In this document: piece after piece, positions 53,924 through 62,439 of the stretch
How the letters are laid out: each line of letters starts with the position of its first letter
How positions within the stretch are numbered: position 1 is the first letter of the stretch
Source of the DNA: Streptomyces venezuelae
GTDB taxonomy: Bacteria > Actinomycetota > Actinomycetes > Streptomycetales > Streptomycetaceae
DNA length: 64,000 nt
Direction: 5' to 3'
NCBI RefSeq assembly: GCF_008642315.1
Contig: NZ_CP029192.1
Location: 3,658,001 to 3,722,000 of the forward strand
The notes under the pieces: generated by a model
The model's database searches: none
Told to the model about the DNA's origin: nothing
What the model saw: only the letters and a program-made list of their open reading frames with translations
Made by a program: the position numbers and the translations under genes

Positions 53924-54127
53924 TCAGCGGGGCGGACGACGCCGTTCCGCTGCCGGGCTCGGCGCGGGGGCCGGGGTGTCGCTCGGCGGCGTGGAGACGG
54001 CACTCGCGGCGGCGCACGACGCGAGCAGATCGCTCATCGACAGGTTCGTGGGGTCCACGGCGGCCGAGGGGGCCGGCAGTCTGTTCCCGCGCGGCTGTGC
54101 GTAGGCGTCACGTTCTGAAGCCGTCAT
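53924..54127 (-). CDS. 67-residue peptide with iron-box-like operator, possible precursor peptide
   Basis: Seen: a strong ribosome site AGGAGG five bases before the ATG, and no room for a domain. The sequence has a polar N-terminal half (TASERDAYAQPRGNRLPAP), a central hydrophobic Ser/Ala/Cys segment (LSMSDLLASCAAASAVSTPP) and a Pro/Ser-rich basic tail. Upstream lies GGTTAGGT-AG-ACCTAACC (54160-54177), close to the DmdR1/IdeR iron box. It is monocistronic, with a terminator only beyond its neighbour. It could be an iron-controlled regulatory or small membrane-associated peptide, or a RiPP-like precursor, though no modifying enzyme is adjacent. I do not recognise a named family. Confidence 0.65.
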   Translation of the reverse strand: MTASERDAYAQPRGNRLPAPSAAVDPTNLSMSDLLASCAAASAVSTPPSDTPAPAPSPAAERRRPPR

Positions 54128-54159
54128 GGATGCCTCCTGGGGGCTCCGGGGGCGGACGT

Positions 54160-54177
54160 GGTTAGGTAGACCTAACC
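54160..54177. promoter_or_regulatory. Iron-box-like palindrome (candidate DmdR1/IdeR site)
   Basis: Perfect 8-bp arms GGTTAGGT/ACCTAACC around AG. Read from 54162 it matches 13 of 19 positions of the consensus TTAGGTTAGGCTAACCTAA, including both TTAGGT and CTAACC. The centre is shorter than in classical boxes, so affinity is uncertain. It lies 33 bases upstream of the 67-residue peptide gene. Confidence 0.55.
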
Positions 54178-54267
54178 AAGACCTGTATCCATGTGACCAC
54201 GCCTGACACACGCAACGCAACATTTTGCCGACGTCTTGTCGGAACGTTCGGTCGAACGTACGAGAAA

Positions 54268-54292
54268 CGCCCCGGACCAAAGGCCCGGGGCG
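54268..54292 (-). terminator. tsaE terminator
   Basis: CGCCCCGG (54268-54275) pairs with CCGGGGCG (54285-54292), 28 bases beyond the tsaE stop. Confidence 0.7.
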
Positions 54293-54319
54293 GGAGTCAC
54301 GGCGCGGGCCGTTGGGCCC

Positions 54320-54844
54320 TCACGCACCCAGCGACGCCAGATCCGCGTCCGCCCAGCGCGCGCCGAGCCCGGTGACCGTCACGTCGCGCGTCTCGTCGAC
54401 CGCCTCGTCCGCCGCGTCGCCCACGGCGCGGTCGATGACGACGTGCAGCCGGTCGTCCGACAGGTCCTCGACCTTGCCGTCGCCCCACTCGACGACGATC
54501 ACGGACTCGGGCAGCGAGACGTCGAGGTCCAGGTCCTCCATCTCGTCGAGCCCGCCGCCGAGGCGGTACGCGTCGACGTGGACCAGCGAGGGCCCTTCGC
54601 CGAGCGGCGGGTGCACGCGGGCGATGACGAAGGTCGGCGAGGTGACGGCGCCGCGCACGCCGAGGCCCTCGCCGAGGCCGCGGGTCAGCGTCGTCTTGCC
54701 GGCGCCGAGCTCGCCGGTGAGCATGACGAGGTCACCCGGGCGCAGCAGCTTGGCCAGCCGACGCCCCAACTCGCCCATCTGTTCGGGGGAGTTGACGGTG
54801 ATCTTCAGTGTGACGGCCGGGGCCTCGTGGTGCGGTGCTTCCAT
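54320..54844 (-). CDS. tsaE: TsaE, ATPase of the t6A complex
   Basis: 174 residues. Seen: the Walker A motif GELGAGKTTLTRGLGEGLG (about 46-64), VTSPTFVIARVHPPLGEGPSLVHVDAYRL, and the Walker-B-like VIVVEWGDG. It regulates the TsaD-TsaB complex by ATP hydrolysis. The ATG at 54844 is preferred; a GTG three codons earlier (54853) is possible, and neither has a clear ribosome site. It is separated from tsaB by two unrelated small genes, unlike the compact clusters of many bacteria. Confidence 0.93.
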   Translation of the reverse strand: MEAPHHEAPAVTLKITVNSPEQMGELGRRLAKLLRPGDLVMLTGELGAGKTTLTRGLGEGLGVRGAVTSPTFVIARVHPPLGEGPSLVHVDAYRLGGGLDEMEDLDLDVSLPESVIVVEWGDGKVEDLSDDRLHVVIDRAVGDAADEAVDETRDVTVTGLGARWADADLASLGA

Positions 54845-54909
54845 ACCGCCCACGGTAGCGGCTGGGAGCCCGCGCCCGTGCCCGCCGCAGACCGGCGGGA
54901 GCCCGCGGC

Positions 54910-56136
54910 TCAGGCCCGCCGCCCGGCCCCCTGCACCGCGCCCGCCCGCACCAGCAGGTCCGCGAGGCGGTCCATGACCACCTCCGGGTGCTCCAGCATG
55001 ACCAGGTGGCCCGCGTCCGGGACCAGGACCAGCTCGGCGTCGGGCAGCAACTGGGCGATGGCCTCGCTGTGCTCGCTCGGCGTGACCAGGTCCTCGTTCC
55101 CCGCGAGCACGAGCACCGGGAGCTCGGCGAAGTGCTTGAGCGCCGCCGCCTTGTCGTGCTCGGCGAAGGCCGGATAGAACTCCGCGACCACGTCGATCGG
55201 CGTCGCCTCGATCATCCGCTCCGCGAACCGCGCGATCGCCGGGTCCACGTCCTTGCGCGAGAACGAGTACCGCTTGATGACGCCCGCGAAGAGGTCCGCC
55301 GTGGCCCGCCGCCCCCGCTCCACCAGCTCCGCCTGCGAGCCGAGGGCCCGCAGCAGGCCGGGCAGCACCCGCCGGACCGCGTTCATCCCGGCGACCGGAA
55401 GGCCGAAGTTCACCTCGCCGAGCTGCCCCGACGACGTGCCGATCAGGGCGACGCCCACCACGCGGTCGCGGATCAGCTCGGGGAACTGGTCGGCGAGCGC
55501 CATGGTCGTCATGCCGCCCATGGAGTGCCCGACGAGGACGAGCGGCCCCTCGGGCGCGGCGGCGTCGATGACGGCCTTCAGGTCGCGCCCCAGCTGGTCG
55601 ATGGAGACCGGCACGTCGTGTTCGAGCTGGTCGACCCCGCGCGCCGAACGGGCGTGGCTGCGCTGGTCCCAGTAGACGGCGCGGACGACCCCGCGCAGGG
55701 CGGCCCGCTGGAAGTGCCAGGAGTCCTGGCTCAGGCAGTAGCCGTGGCTGAAGACGACGGTGACGGGCGCGGGTTCCCTGCGCCCGAAGAGCCGACGCCG
55801 CCGCGGGGCCTGGCCGGCGCCTCCGGCACGGTCGGCGCCCTCGGCCGGTTCCACCTCTTCGACCTCGTACGAGAGCTCCGTGCCGTCGTCCGCGTACGCC
55901 GTGCCGGGCATGCCGCGCAGCGAGCCGTACGGCCCCGACGCGTCGAGCGCGAGCCGCGCCTTCTTGCGCATGCCGCGGCCGACGGTCAGCCGTTCTATGG
56001 CGACCCCGGCGGCCGCACCCGCGGCCAGGACGCCTATCGCCGCGCCCGCGAAGCCCGCCCGGCGCCAGTTGCCGGCCGCGGCGGCGGCCTCCGACACCGC
56101 TTCCACCGCGGCCGCCCCCGTGCTGCTCTCGCTCAC
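54910..56136 (-). CDS. Alpha/beta hydrolase with N-terminal membrane anchor
   Basis: 408 residues. Seen: an N-terminal hydrophobic helix (FAGAAIGVLAAGAAAGVAIE, about 29-48), an oxyanion-loop HGYCLSQDSW, the nucleophile elbow GHSMGG (Ser near 225), and a late His in DAGHLVMLEHPE. It is probably a membrane-tethered esterase or lipase-like enzyme facing the outside. The GTG start follows GAGGAG. It lies between tsaE and alr on the same strand, 67 bases from alr. The substrate is unknown. Confidence 0.9.
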   Translation of the reverse strand: MSESSTGAAAVEAVSEAAAAAGNWRRAGFAGAAIGVLAAGAAAGVAIERLTVGRGMRKKARLALDASGPYGSLRGMPGTAYADDGTELSYEVEEVEPAEGADRAGGAGQAPRRRRLFGRREPAPVTVVFSHGYCLSQDSWHFQRAALRGVVRAVYWDQRSHARSARGVDQLEHDVPVSIDQLGRDLKAVIDAAAPEGPLVLVGHSMGGMTTMALADQFPELIRDRVVGVALIGTSSGQLGEVNFGLPVAGMNAVRRVLPGLLRALGSQAELVERGRRATADLFAGVIKRYSFSRKDVDPAIARFAERMIEATPIDVVAEFYPAFAEHDKAAALKHFAELPVLVLAGNEDLVTPSEHSEAIAQLLPDAELVLVPDAGHLVMLEHPEVVMDRLADLLVRAGAVQGAGRRA

Positions 56137-56203
56137 GTGCCGCTCCTCGTCAGTTCCCGGTCGGTTCCGGTCGGTTACCCGTCAGTTCCCTGTCGGTTCC
56201 CGG

Positions 56204-57355
56204 TCAGTCGTCGTCCCGCTCGTTCACATGGACGCGCGGGACGCGCGATCCGATGCGGGTGACGATCTCGTACGCGATGGTGCCGGCGGCCTGCGCCCAG
56301 TCCTCGGCGGTCGGCTCGCCGCGGTCGCCGGGGCCGAACAGCACGGCCTCCGTGCCCACGTCGGGCTCGTCCCCGCCGAGGTCCACGACGAACTGGTCCA
56401 TCGCGATGCGTCCCGCGACGGTCCTCAGCTTGCCGTCGACGAGGACCGGGGCGGTGCCGGAGGCGTGGCGCGGGATCCCGTCGCCGTAGCCCGCGGGGAT
56501 GAGGCCGAGGGTCGTCTCGCCGGGGGTGACGTAATGGTGGCCGTAGCTCACGCCGTGGCCGGCCGGGGCGCGCTTCACGTGGGCGAGCGAGGCGGTGAGC
56601 GTCATGACGGGCCGCAGCCCGAAGTCCTGGGAGGTGCCGACCTCGGGGCTCGGCGAGACGCCGTACATCGCGATGCCCGGCCGCACGAGGTCGAAGTGCG
56701 CCTCCGGAAGCGTCAGCAACCCCGGGGAGTTGGCGATGTGCCGCACCTCGGGGCGCAGGCCCCGGTCCTCGGCGTACGCCACCATCTCGCGGAAGACCGT
56801 GAGCTGCGCGGCGATCGACGGGTGCCCCGGCTCGTCGGCGCACGCGAAGTGCGACCAGAGCCCGGTGACCGTGACGAGGCCCTCGGCCTCGGCGCGCAGG
56901 GCGCGGTCGACGAGCTCGGGCCAGTCGGCGGGCATGCAGCCGTTGCGTCCCAGGCCCGTGTCGGCCTTGAGCTGGATGCGCGCGGTCCGCCCCGCCGCAC
57001 GCGCGGCGGCCGTCACCTCCTCCAGCGCCCACAGCGCGCTCACCGACATGTCCAGGTCGGCCTCGACGCCCTCGCGCCAGGGCCCGCCGGGCGTCCACAG
57101 CCAGCACATGATGCGGCCGGGCAGGCCTGCGGCGCGCAGCTCCAGGGCCTCCTGGGGGGTGGCGGTGCCGATCCAGGTGGCGCCTGCCTGGCGTGCGGCC
57201 CTGGCGCAGGGCACCATTCCGTGGCCGTAACCGTCCGCTTTCACCACGGCCATGAACGCGGCGTCCGGCGCGTGGGCGCGCAGCGCGCGCACGTTGGCGC
57301 GGAGGGCGGCGAGGTCGATCTCGGCCCGGACACGGAAAGGTGCTGTCTCGTTCAT
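56204..57355 (-). CDS. alr: Alanine racemase
   Basis: 383 residues. A PLP enzyme making D-alanine for peptidoglycan. Seen: the PLP Lys in FMAVVKADGYGHG (about 35-47), the catalytic Tyr in GIAMYGVSPSP and the second-domain TVAGRIAMDQFVVDLG. The ATG at 57355 starts the conserved part; the longer open frame upstream is not protein-like. It is in the same strand cluster as nnr and acpS, as in Mycobacterium. Confidence 0.97.
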   Translation of the reverse strand: MNETAPFRVRAEIDLAALRANVRALRAHAPDAAFMAVVKADGYGHGMVPCARAARQAGATWIGTATPQEALELRAAGLPGRIMCWLWTPGGPWREGVEADLDMSVSALWALEEVTAAARAAGRTARIQLKADTGLGRNGCMPADWPELVDRALRAEAEGLVTVTGLWSHFACADEPGHPSIAAQLTVFREMVAYAEDRGLRPEVRHIANSPGLLTLPEAHFDLVRPGIAMYGVSPSPEVGTSQDFGLRPVMTLTASLAHVKRAPAGHGVSYGHHYVTPGETTLGLIPAGYGDGIPRHASGTAPVLVDGKLRTVAGRIAMDQFVVDLGGDEPDVGTEAVLFGPGDRGEPTAEDWAQAAGTIAYEIVTRIGSRVPRVHVNERDDD

Positions 57356-57431
57356 CGCGGACAAGTGTCTCAGAGCCCGCCGACACCCCCTGCTCCCGCA
57401 GGCCTTGGCCCCCGGGTTCGGCCCGGTCCGC

Positions 57432-58328
57432 TCACGTGCCCGGCTTGCGCCCCCACACGTGGACGCGGTCGCCCTTGAACAGCGTCCGCCACAGCGCGCG
57501 GGCATCGGCGACCCGCATGTTCACACAGCCGCGCGACCCCGGCGGGCTGTACACACTGCCGTAGATGGCGTGGAACGCCTGGCCGCCGTTGAAGAACTGG
57601 CTGTACGGCATGGGGGTGCGGTACAGCGACGACCAGTGGTTCTTGTGCTTCCAGTAGACCTTGTGCCAGCCCGTGCGGGTCCGGTAGCCGGCCCGCCCGG
57701 TGCGGACGGGAACGGGGCCGAGCAGCACCTTCTTGCCCTTCTGCACCCACATCAGCTGACGGGTCAGATCGACGCAGGCGACGCGGTACGCGCGCGTGGA
57801 GCACCTTTTCGTGGCCTTCGGGTTCTTGCGGGCGCTGATCAGTCGCATCCGGGACCAGGTCGTGGGCCCCGCGAACCCGATCGCGGGCCGGATGCCCTGC
57901 TTGCGCTGGAAGGCGCGGATGGCCCGGCAGTCGGCGGCGGACTGCCTGCCGTCCGCCTTCCGCCGGAGCCAGCGCTCGACCTGCCGTTGGTAGGGCCCGG
58001 TGCGCTTGGTGCAGGCGGGCGCGGCCCCGGCGGCGATCTCGCTCGGCGGCACGTACTCGACGAGGGCGTCGGTGCCGGCGGGCGCCGCCATCGGCTCGAC
58101 GGCGTTCTCGGCGGCGCTCGGCCGGTACACGTGCGGTGCCAGGGACTGGTCGCGGGTGTCCAGCTGGTACGGGTGGGGCGGCGTGTCCGGGATGCCGGGG
58201 ACGAGCGGGGAGGTGCCGGGGGCCGCGGGCCGTGGCGGCACGGGATCGGCGGAGGCGGGAACGGCGGGCAGGACCACGGCGACGGCGAGCAGCGCGGGAA
58301 GCCCGCGCCGGACTGTCTTACTGATCAT
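57432..58328 (-). CDS. L,D-transpeptidase (YkuD) with peptidoglycan-binding region
   Basis: 298 residues. It makes 3-3 cross-links in peptidoglycan. Seen: a signal peptide (LPALLAVAVVLPAVPASADP), a Pro-rich stretch, a putative peptidoglycan-binding segment (QVERWLRRKADGRQS and CRAIRAFQRKQGI), and the YkuD domain with the His of AFHAIYGSVYSPPGSRGCVNM and the catalytic Cys in that same block (S-R-G-C-V). The ATG at 58328 precedes the signal peptide. It lies downstream of nnr on the same strand with a 123-base gap. Confidence 0.92.
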   Translation of the reverse strand: MISKTVRRGLPALLAVAVVLPAVPASADPVPPRPAAPGTSPLVPGIPDTPPHPYQLDTRDQSLAPHVYRPSAAENAVEPMAAPAGTDALVEYVPPSEIAAGAAPACTKRTGPYQRQVERWLRRKADGRQSAADCRAIRAFQRKQGIRPAIGFAGPTTWSRMRLISARKNPKATKRCSTRAYRVACVDLTRQLMWVQKGKKVLLGPVPVRTGRAGYRTRTGWHKVYWKHKNHWSSLYRTPMPYSQFFNGGQAFHAIYGSVYSPPGSRGCVNMRVADARALWRTLFKGDRVHVWGRKPGT

Positions 58329-58451
58329 GTGATGAGCGAACCCGCCCGAGCGCCGCCCGCCCGTCAGCCGCGCGGGGGGCGTCACTCGAAGGGCGGCCCC
58401 GAAAACACGACCGCCCACGGGCCCTGCCGCCCTGCCGCCCTGCCGCCAGCA

Positions 58452-59897
58452 TCACCGGTCGGGACGCCCGACCTCCCGCCACACCGCGGGAATCGCGTTC
58501 GCCACGTCCTGTGCCCCCACAGGCGCCCCCTGCGACGCGTGCCGCCCGGCGAGCCCGTGGAGGTACGCGCCGACGGACCCCGCGTCCCGCGCGTCCACTC
58601 CCGCCGCCAGCAGGGACCCGGCGAGCCCGGAGAGCACGTCGCCGCTGCCCGCCGTGGCGAGCCACGGCGTCCCGGTCGGGTTGACCCGCACCGGGCCCTC
58701 CCCCGAGGCCACCAGGGTCGTCGAGCCCTTCAACAGCACCGTCGCCCCGTACCGCCGCGCCAGCTCCCGTACAGCGGTCAGGCGCCCCGCCTCGACCTCT
58801 TCCCTGGCCACGCCGAGCAGCGCCGCGGCCTCCCCGGCGTGCGGGGTGAGGAGCGTGGGAGCACGCCGCTCCCGTACGTCCCGCTCCCCGGCGAGCCGCA
58901 GTCCGTCGGCGTCGATCAGCACGGGCACATCGGCGGCCAGCACCTCTGCCAGCCGTTCCGCGTCCTCCCCGAGCCCGGGACCCACGACCCAGGCCTGCAC
59001 GCGCCCCGCCTTGGACGGCGGCCCAGCCGACACCAGCGTCTCGGGGAACCGCGCGACGACGGCGTCCGCGGCGGGACCCACGTACCGCACGGCTCCCGCT
59101 CCCCCGCGCAGCGCGCCCGCCACGGCGAGCACGGCGGCGCCGGGGTACCGCTCGGAACCCGCGACGATCCCCACGACTCCGCGCCGGTACTTGTCGCTCT
59201 CCCCGCCGGGCACGGGCAACAGCCGCTCGACGTCCGCGAACTGCAGCGCCTCGGCCGCCGCCCGCTCCAGCTCCGCCGGTGTCAGCCCGATGTCGACGAG
59301 CCGCACGACACCGGCGTGCTCCCGGCCCGGATCGATGAGAAGACCCGGCTTGTACGCGCCGAACGTCACCGTCACATCGGCCCGCACCGCGTCCCCGTGC
59401 ACCTCGCCCGTGTCCGCGTCGACCCCGCTGGGCAGATCCACGGCGACGACCACGGCGTCGTCCCGCACCGCCGTCACGAGCCGCACGGCGTCCTCCCGCA
59501 GCCCGCCCCGGCCCCCGATCCCCACGATCCCGTCCACGACCAGCCCGGCCCGCGCGACCAAGCCCTCGGCCCGCTCCTCGGCGGCGCCCACCACCACGCC
59601 CCCGGCGGCCCGCAACGCGGCGAGCCCTCCGGCATGGGTGCGGTCGGGCGCGAGCAGCACGGCACTGACCCCGGCACCACGCCGGGCCAGCCGGGCCCCC
59701 GCGTACAGGGCGTCGCCCCCGTTGTCCCCGCTGCCCACCAGCAGCGTGACTCTCGCCCCGTACACCTTGCCGAGCAGCCGGGCGCACTCGGCGGCGAGAC
59801 CGGCCGCCGCACGCTGCATCAACACACCTTCGGGGCCCCGGTCCATGAGGATCCGCTCGCCCGCCCTGACGCTCTCCACGCTGTACGCAGTACGCAT
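58452..59897 (-). CDS. nnr: Bifunctional NAD(P)H-hydrate epimerase and dehydratase
   Basis: 481 residues. It repairs hydrated NAD(P)H. Seen: an N-terminal YjeF_N epimerase domain (about 1-215) with SGDNGGDALYAGARL and VDLPSGVDADTG, and a C-terminal carbohydrate-kinase-type ADP/ATP-dependent dehydratase with VVGPGLGEDA, LTPHAGEAAALLG and the nucleotide loop TAGSGDVLSGLAG. It lies 48 bases from acpS, with which it is probably co-transcribed. Confidence 0.95.
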   Translation of the reverse strand: MRTAYSVESVRAGERILMDRGPEGVLMQRAAAGLAAECARLLGKVYGARVTLLVGSGDNGGDALYAGARLARRGAGVSAVLLAPDRTHAGGLAALRAAGGVVVGAAEERAEGLVARAGLVVDGIVGIGGRGGLREDAVRLVTAVRDDAVVVAVDLPSGVDADTGEVHGDAVRADVTVTFGAYKPGLLIDPGREHAGVVRLVDIGLTPAELERAAAEALQFADVERLLPVPGGESDKYRRGVVGIVAGSERYPGAAVLAVAGALRGGAGAVRYVGPAADAVVARFPETLVSAGPPSKAGRVQAWVVGPGLGEDAERLAEVLAADVPVLIDADGLRLAGERDVRERRAPTLLTPHAGEAAALLGVAREEVEAGRLTAVRELARRYGATVLLKGSTTLVASGEGPVRVNPTGTPWLATAGSGDVLSGLAGSLLAAGVDARDAGSVGAYLHGLAGRHASQGAPVGAQDVANAIPAVWREVGRPDR

Positions 59898-59945
59898 GCG
59901 CCCAGTCTGCCCCCGCCGCGGGTGCCCCCGCCGAACGGACGCCGC

Positions 59946-60314
59946 CTACCCCTCCGCCACCACCACCGCGGAGGCGACTCCCGCGTCATGGCTGAGCGAC
60001 ACGTGCCAGGACCGGACACCCAGCGCCGAGGCCCGCTCGGCCACCGTGCCCCGCACCCGGACCCGGGGCTGCCCGCTCTCCTCGACGTACACCTCGGCGT
60101 CGGTCCACCGCAGCCCCGCCGGCGCCCCCAGCGCCTTGGCCAGCGCCTCCTTCGCCGCGAACCGCGCCGCCAGCGAGGCGATGCCCCGCCGCTCCCCGCC
60201 CGGCAGCAGCAACTCGCTCTCCACGAAGAGACGTTCCGCCATCCCGGGCGTGCGCTCCAGCGCGGCGCCGAACCGCTCGATCTCCGCGACGTCGATGCCA
60301 ACCCCAATAATCAC
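59946..60314 (-). CDS. acpS: Holo-[acyl-carrier-protein] synthase AcpS
   Basis: 122 residues from the GTG at 60314. It transfers 4'-phosphopantetheine from CoA to acyl carrier proteins. Seen: [14 protein letters not shown] with the metal Asp, [13 protein letters not shown] (the W/F-x-x-KE-A motif with Glu and Lys), and [11 protein letters not shown]. The start is chosen so that the conserved IGVGID strand is at the N-terminus. It is divergent from coaA, with 70 bases between the starts. The two genes are linked biologically because coaA makes the CoA that AcpS uses. Confidence 0.96.
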   Translation of the reverse strand: MIIGVGIDVAEIERFGAALERTPGMAERLFVESELLLPGGERRGIASLAARFAAKEALAKALGAPAGLRWTDAEVYVEESGQPRVRVRGTVAERASALGVRSWHVSLSHDAGVASAVVVAEG

Positions 60315-60384
60315 CGGCTCAGCGTGACACACCCCACCCACCACCCCACCCCCCGTCCCGTTCAAACAGCCGTAACAATGGACT

Positions 60385-61383
60385 GTGATCTCTTCGGTCT
60401 CCGTGCCCCCGACGGCACCCAGGAGCGCCCACCGGCCCAAGCCGGAGGCGACTCCCTACGTCGACCTCACCCGCACCGAGTGGAGCGCGCTTCGCGAGAA
60501 GACACCACTCCCCCTGACGGCGGAGGAGGTGGAGCAGCTCCGCGGCCTCGGCGACGTCATCGACCTGGACGAGGTCCGCGACATCTACCTGCCGCTCTCG
60601 CGCCTGCTGAACCTCTACGTGGGCGCGACGGACGGACTGCGCGGCGCCCTCAACACCTTCCTCGGCGAGAAGGGGTCCCAGTCCGGCACCCCCTTCGTCA
60701 TAGGGGTCGCCGGATCGGTGGCGGTCGGCAAGTCCACCGTCGCCCGCCTCCTCCAGGCCCTCCTCTCGCGCTGGCCGGAGCACCCGCGCGTGGAGCGCGT
60801 CACGACGGACGGCTTCCTCCTGCCCACGAAGGAGCTCGAAGCCCGCGGCCTGATGTCCCGCAAGGGCTTCCCCGAGTCGTACGACCGCCGTGCGCTCACC
60901 CGTTTCGTCGCGGACATCAAGGCCGGCAAGGACGAGGTGACGGCGCCCGTCTACTCCCACCTGATCTACGACATCGTCCCGGACCGGCGCCTCACCGTCC
61001 GCCGGCCGGACATCCTCATCGTCGAGGGCCTGAACGTCCTGCAGCCCGCGCTCCCCGGCAAGGACGGCCGCACCCGCGTGGGCCTCGCGGACTACTTCGA
61101 CTTCAGCGTGTACGTCGACGCCCGCGCGGACGACATCGAGCGCTGGTACCTGAACCGCTTCAAGAAGCTGCGCCAGACGGCGTTCCAGGACCCGTCGTCG
61201 TACTTCCGCAAGTACACACAGGTGTCGGAGGAAGAGGCGCTCGACTACGCCCGCACCACCTGGCGGACCATCAACAAGCTGAACCTGGTGGAGAACGTGG
61301 CCCCCACCCGCAGCCGCGCCACCCTGGTCGTCCGCAAGGGCCCCGACCACAAGGTCCAACGCCTCAGCCTGCGCAAACTGTAG
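60385..61383 (+). CDS. coaA: Pantothenate kinase (type I)
   Basis: 332 residues. First step of CoA synthesis. Seen: the P-loop [18 protein letters not shown] (about 108-125), [24 protein letters not shown] and the final [10 protein letters not shown]. The GTG at 60385 lies 5 bases after TAACAAT, so a leaderless mRNA is possible. It is divergent from acpS, and its product supplies the cofactor for AcpS. Confidence 0.96.
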   Translation: MISSVSVPPTAPRSAHRPKPEATPYVDLTRTEWSALREKTPLPLTAEEVEQLRGLGDVIDLDEVRDIYLPLSRLLNLYVGATDGLRGALNTFLGEKGSQSGTPFVIGVAGSVAVGKSTVARLLQALLSRWPEHPRVERVTTDGFLLPTKELEARGLMSRKGFPESYDRRALTRFVADIKAGKDEVTAPVYSHLIYDIVPDRRLTVRRPDILIVEGLNVLQPALPGKDGRTRVGLADYFDFSVYVDARADDIERWYLNRFKKLRQTAFQDPSSYFRKYTQVSEEEALDYARTTWRTINKLNLVENVAPTRSRATLVVRKGPDHKVQRLSLRKL

Positions 61384-61431
61384 GAGCGTCCGCGCGGGCG
61401 GCGGGCGCCGCGGCCCGGCTAACCTGCGTCC

Positions 61432-62379
61432 ATGCTGCACCTGCGCCTGATCACACCCCCGGACAGAACCGACGCCGTGGTCGACCTGATCGGGGGCACG
61501 GTCGGCACCACCCACCTCGCGGTGCTCCCGGGCGCGGCCCGCAACCCCTCGGGCGACGTCGTCATGTGCGACGTGGCCCGTGAGGCGGGCGACGAACTGA
61601 TCGGCGGACTGCGCGGGCTCGGCATCGACGAGTCGGGCTCCATCGCCGTGGAGACCATCGACCTGTCGCTCTCCCGGCGCGCGGAGGAAGCGGCGGACGA
61701 CGCCCCGGGCGAGGGCGCGGACGCGGTCCTGTGGGAGCAGTTGGCCGACGCGACCCATGAGGAGTCGACGCTCTCGGTCACGTACGTCGCGTTCATCACG
61801 CTCGCCACGATGATCGCGGCGTGCGGTGTGGTCCTCGACAACGCGATCCTGATCGTGGGCGCCATGGCGGTGGGCCCGGAGTTCGGCCCGCTGGCCGGCT
61901 TCTGCACGGCCCTGGTCCGACGCGCGCCCCGGCTGGCCCTGCGCTCGCTGATCGCGCTGCTCGTCGGTTTCGCGGCGGCGATGGTGGTGACGGTGGGGTT
62001 CAGCTACTTCATGGACGCGATGGGCCTGTTCACGCACGACGCCCTGAAGTCGGAGCGCCCGAACACGAACTTCATCTACCGCCCCGACTGGTTCTCGTTC
62101 GTGGTGGCCGTTCTCGCGGGGGCCGCGGGCACGCTCTCCCTCACCTCGGCGAAGTCGGGCGCGCTGGTGGGCGTGGCGATCTCGGTGACGACGGTCCCCG
62201 CCGCCGCGAACGCCGCCGTCGCCTTCAGCTACGACGAGTACAAGCAGGCCTGGGGCTCCACGGAGCAGCTCCTGTTGAACCTGCTCGGCATCATCCTCGC
62301 GGGCACGCTCACGCTGCTCGCCCAGAAGCTCTTCTGGGCCGTGCAGCGCGAGCGCACCGCGAAGACGTCCCGCCCCTAG
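61432..62379 (+). CDS. DUF389 multi-pass membrane protein
   Basis: 315 residues. Seen: a soluble N-terminal part (about 1-110) resembling a ferredoxin-like fold (LRLITPPDRTDAVVDLIGG), then hydrophobic helices from about residue 120 with the DUF389 signature ILIVGAMAVGPEFGPLAGFC, and a final tail RTAKTSRP. Function unknown; transport or signal-sensing has been proposed for the family. It starts 48 bases after coaA on the same strand, so it is probably co-transcribed with it. Confidence 0.9.
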   Translation: MLHLRLITPPDRTDAVVDLIGGTVGTTHLAVLPGAARNPSGDVVMCDVAREAGDELIGGLRGLGIDESGSIAVETIDLSLSRRAEEAADDAPGEGADAVLWEQLADATHEESTLSVTYVAFITLATMIAACGVVLDNAILIVGAMAVGPEFGPLAGFCTALVRRAPRLALRSLIALLVGFAAAMVVTVGFSYFMDAMGLFTHDALKSERPNTNFIYRPDWFSFVVAVLAGAAGTLSLTSAKSGALVGVAISVTTVPAAANAAVAFSYDEYKQAWGSTEQLLLNLLGIILAGTLTLLAQKLFWAVQRERTAKTSRP

Positions 62380-62439
62380 GGCCTGTGTCGGGAGTCCCGT
62401 CGACGCCGCGGGGCAGGCGGAACTTCCGACCCAGGCTCT
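62378..62439. terminator. Large imperfect hairpin between DUF389 gene and glmM
   Basis: AGGGCCTG-GTCGG-AGT (62378-62395) pairs with ACT-CCGAC-CAGGCTCT (62422-62439) with a few mismatches and a 26-base loop. It starts in the DUF389 stop and ends in the glmM stop. It is probably a bidirectional terminator between convergent genes. Confidence 0.5.

Noticed and set aside
53924..54127. Calling the 67-residue peptide a lanthipeptide or other defined RiPP
   Set aside because: No modifying enzyme, protease or dedicated exporter gene is adjacent, so a class cannot be claimed.
57252..61583. A very long plus-strand frame (over 1400 codons) across the L,D-transpeptidase, nnr, acpS and coaA region
   Set aside because: Overlaps four genes with intact catalytic motifs in other frames and has shadow-like composition.
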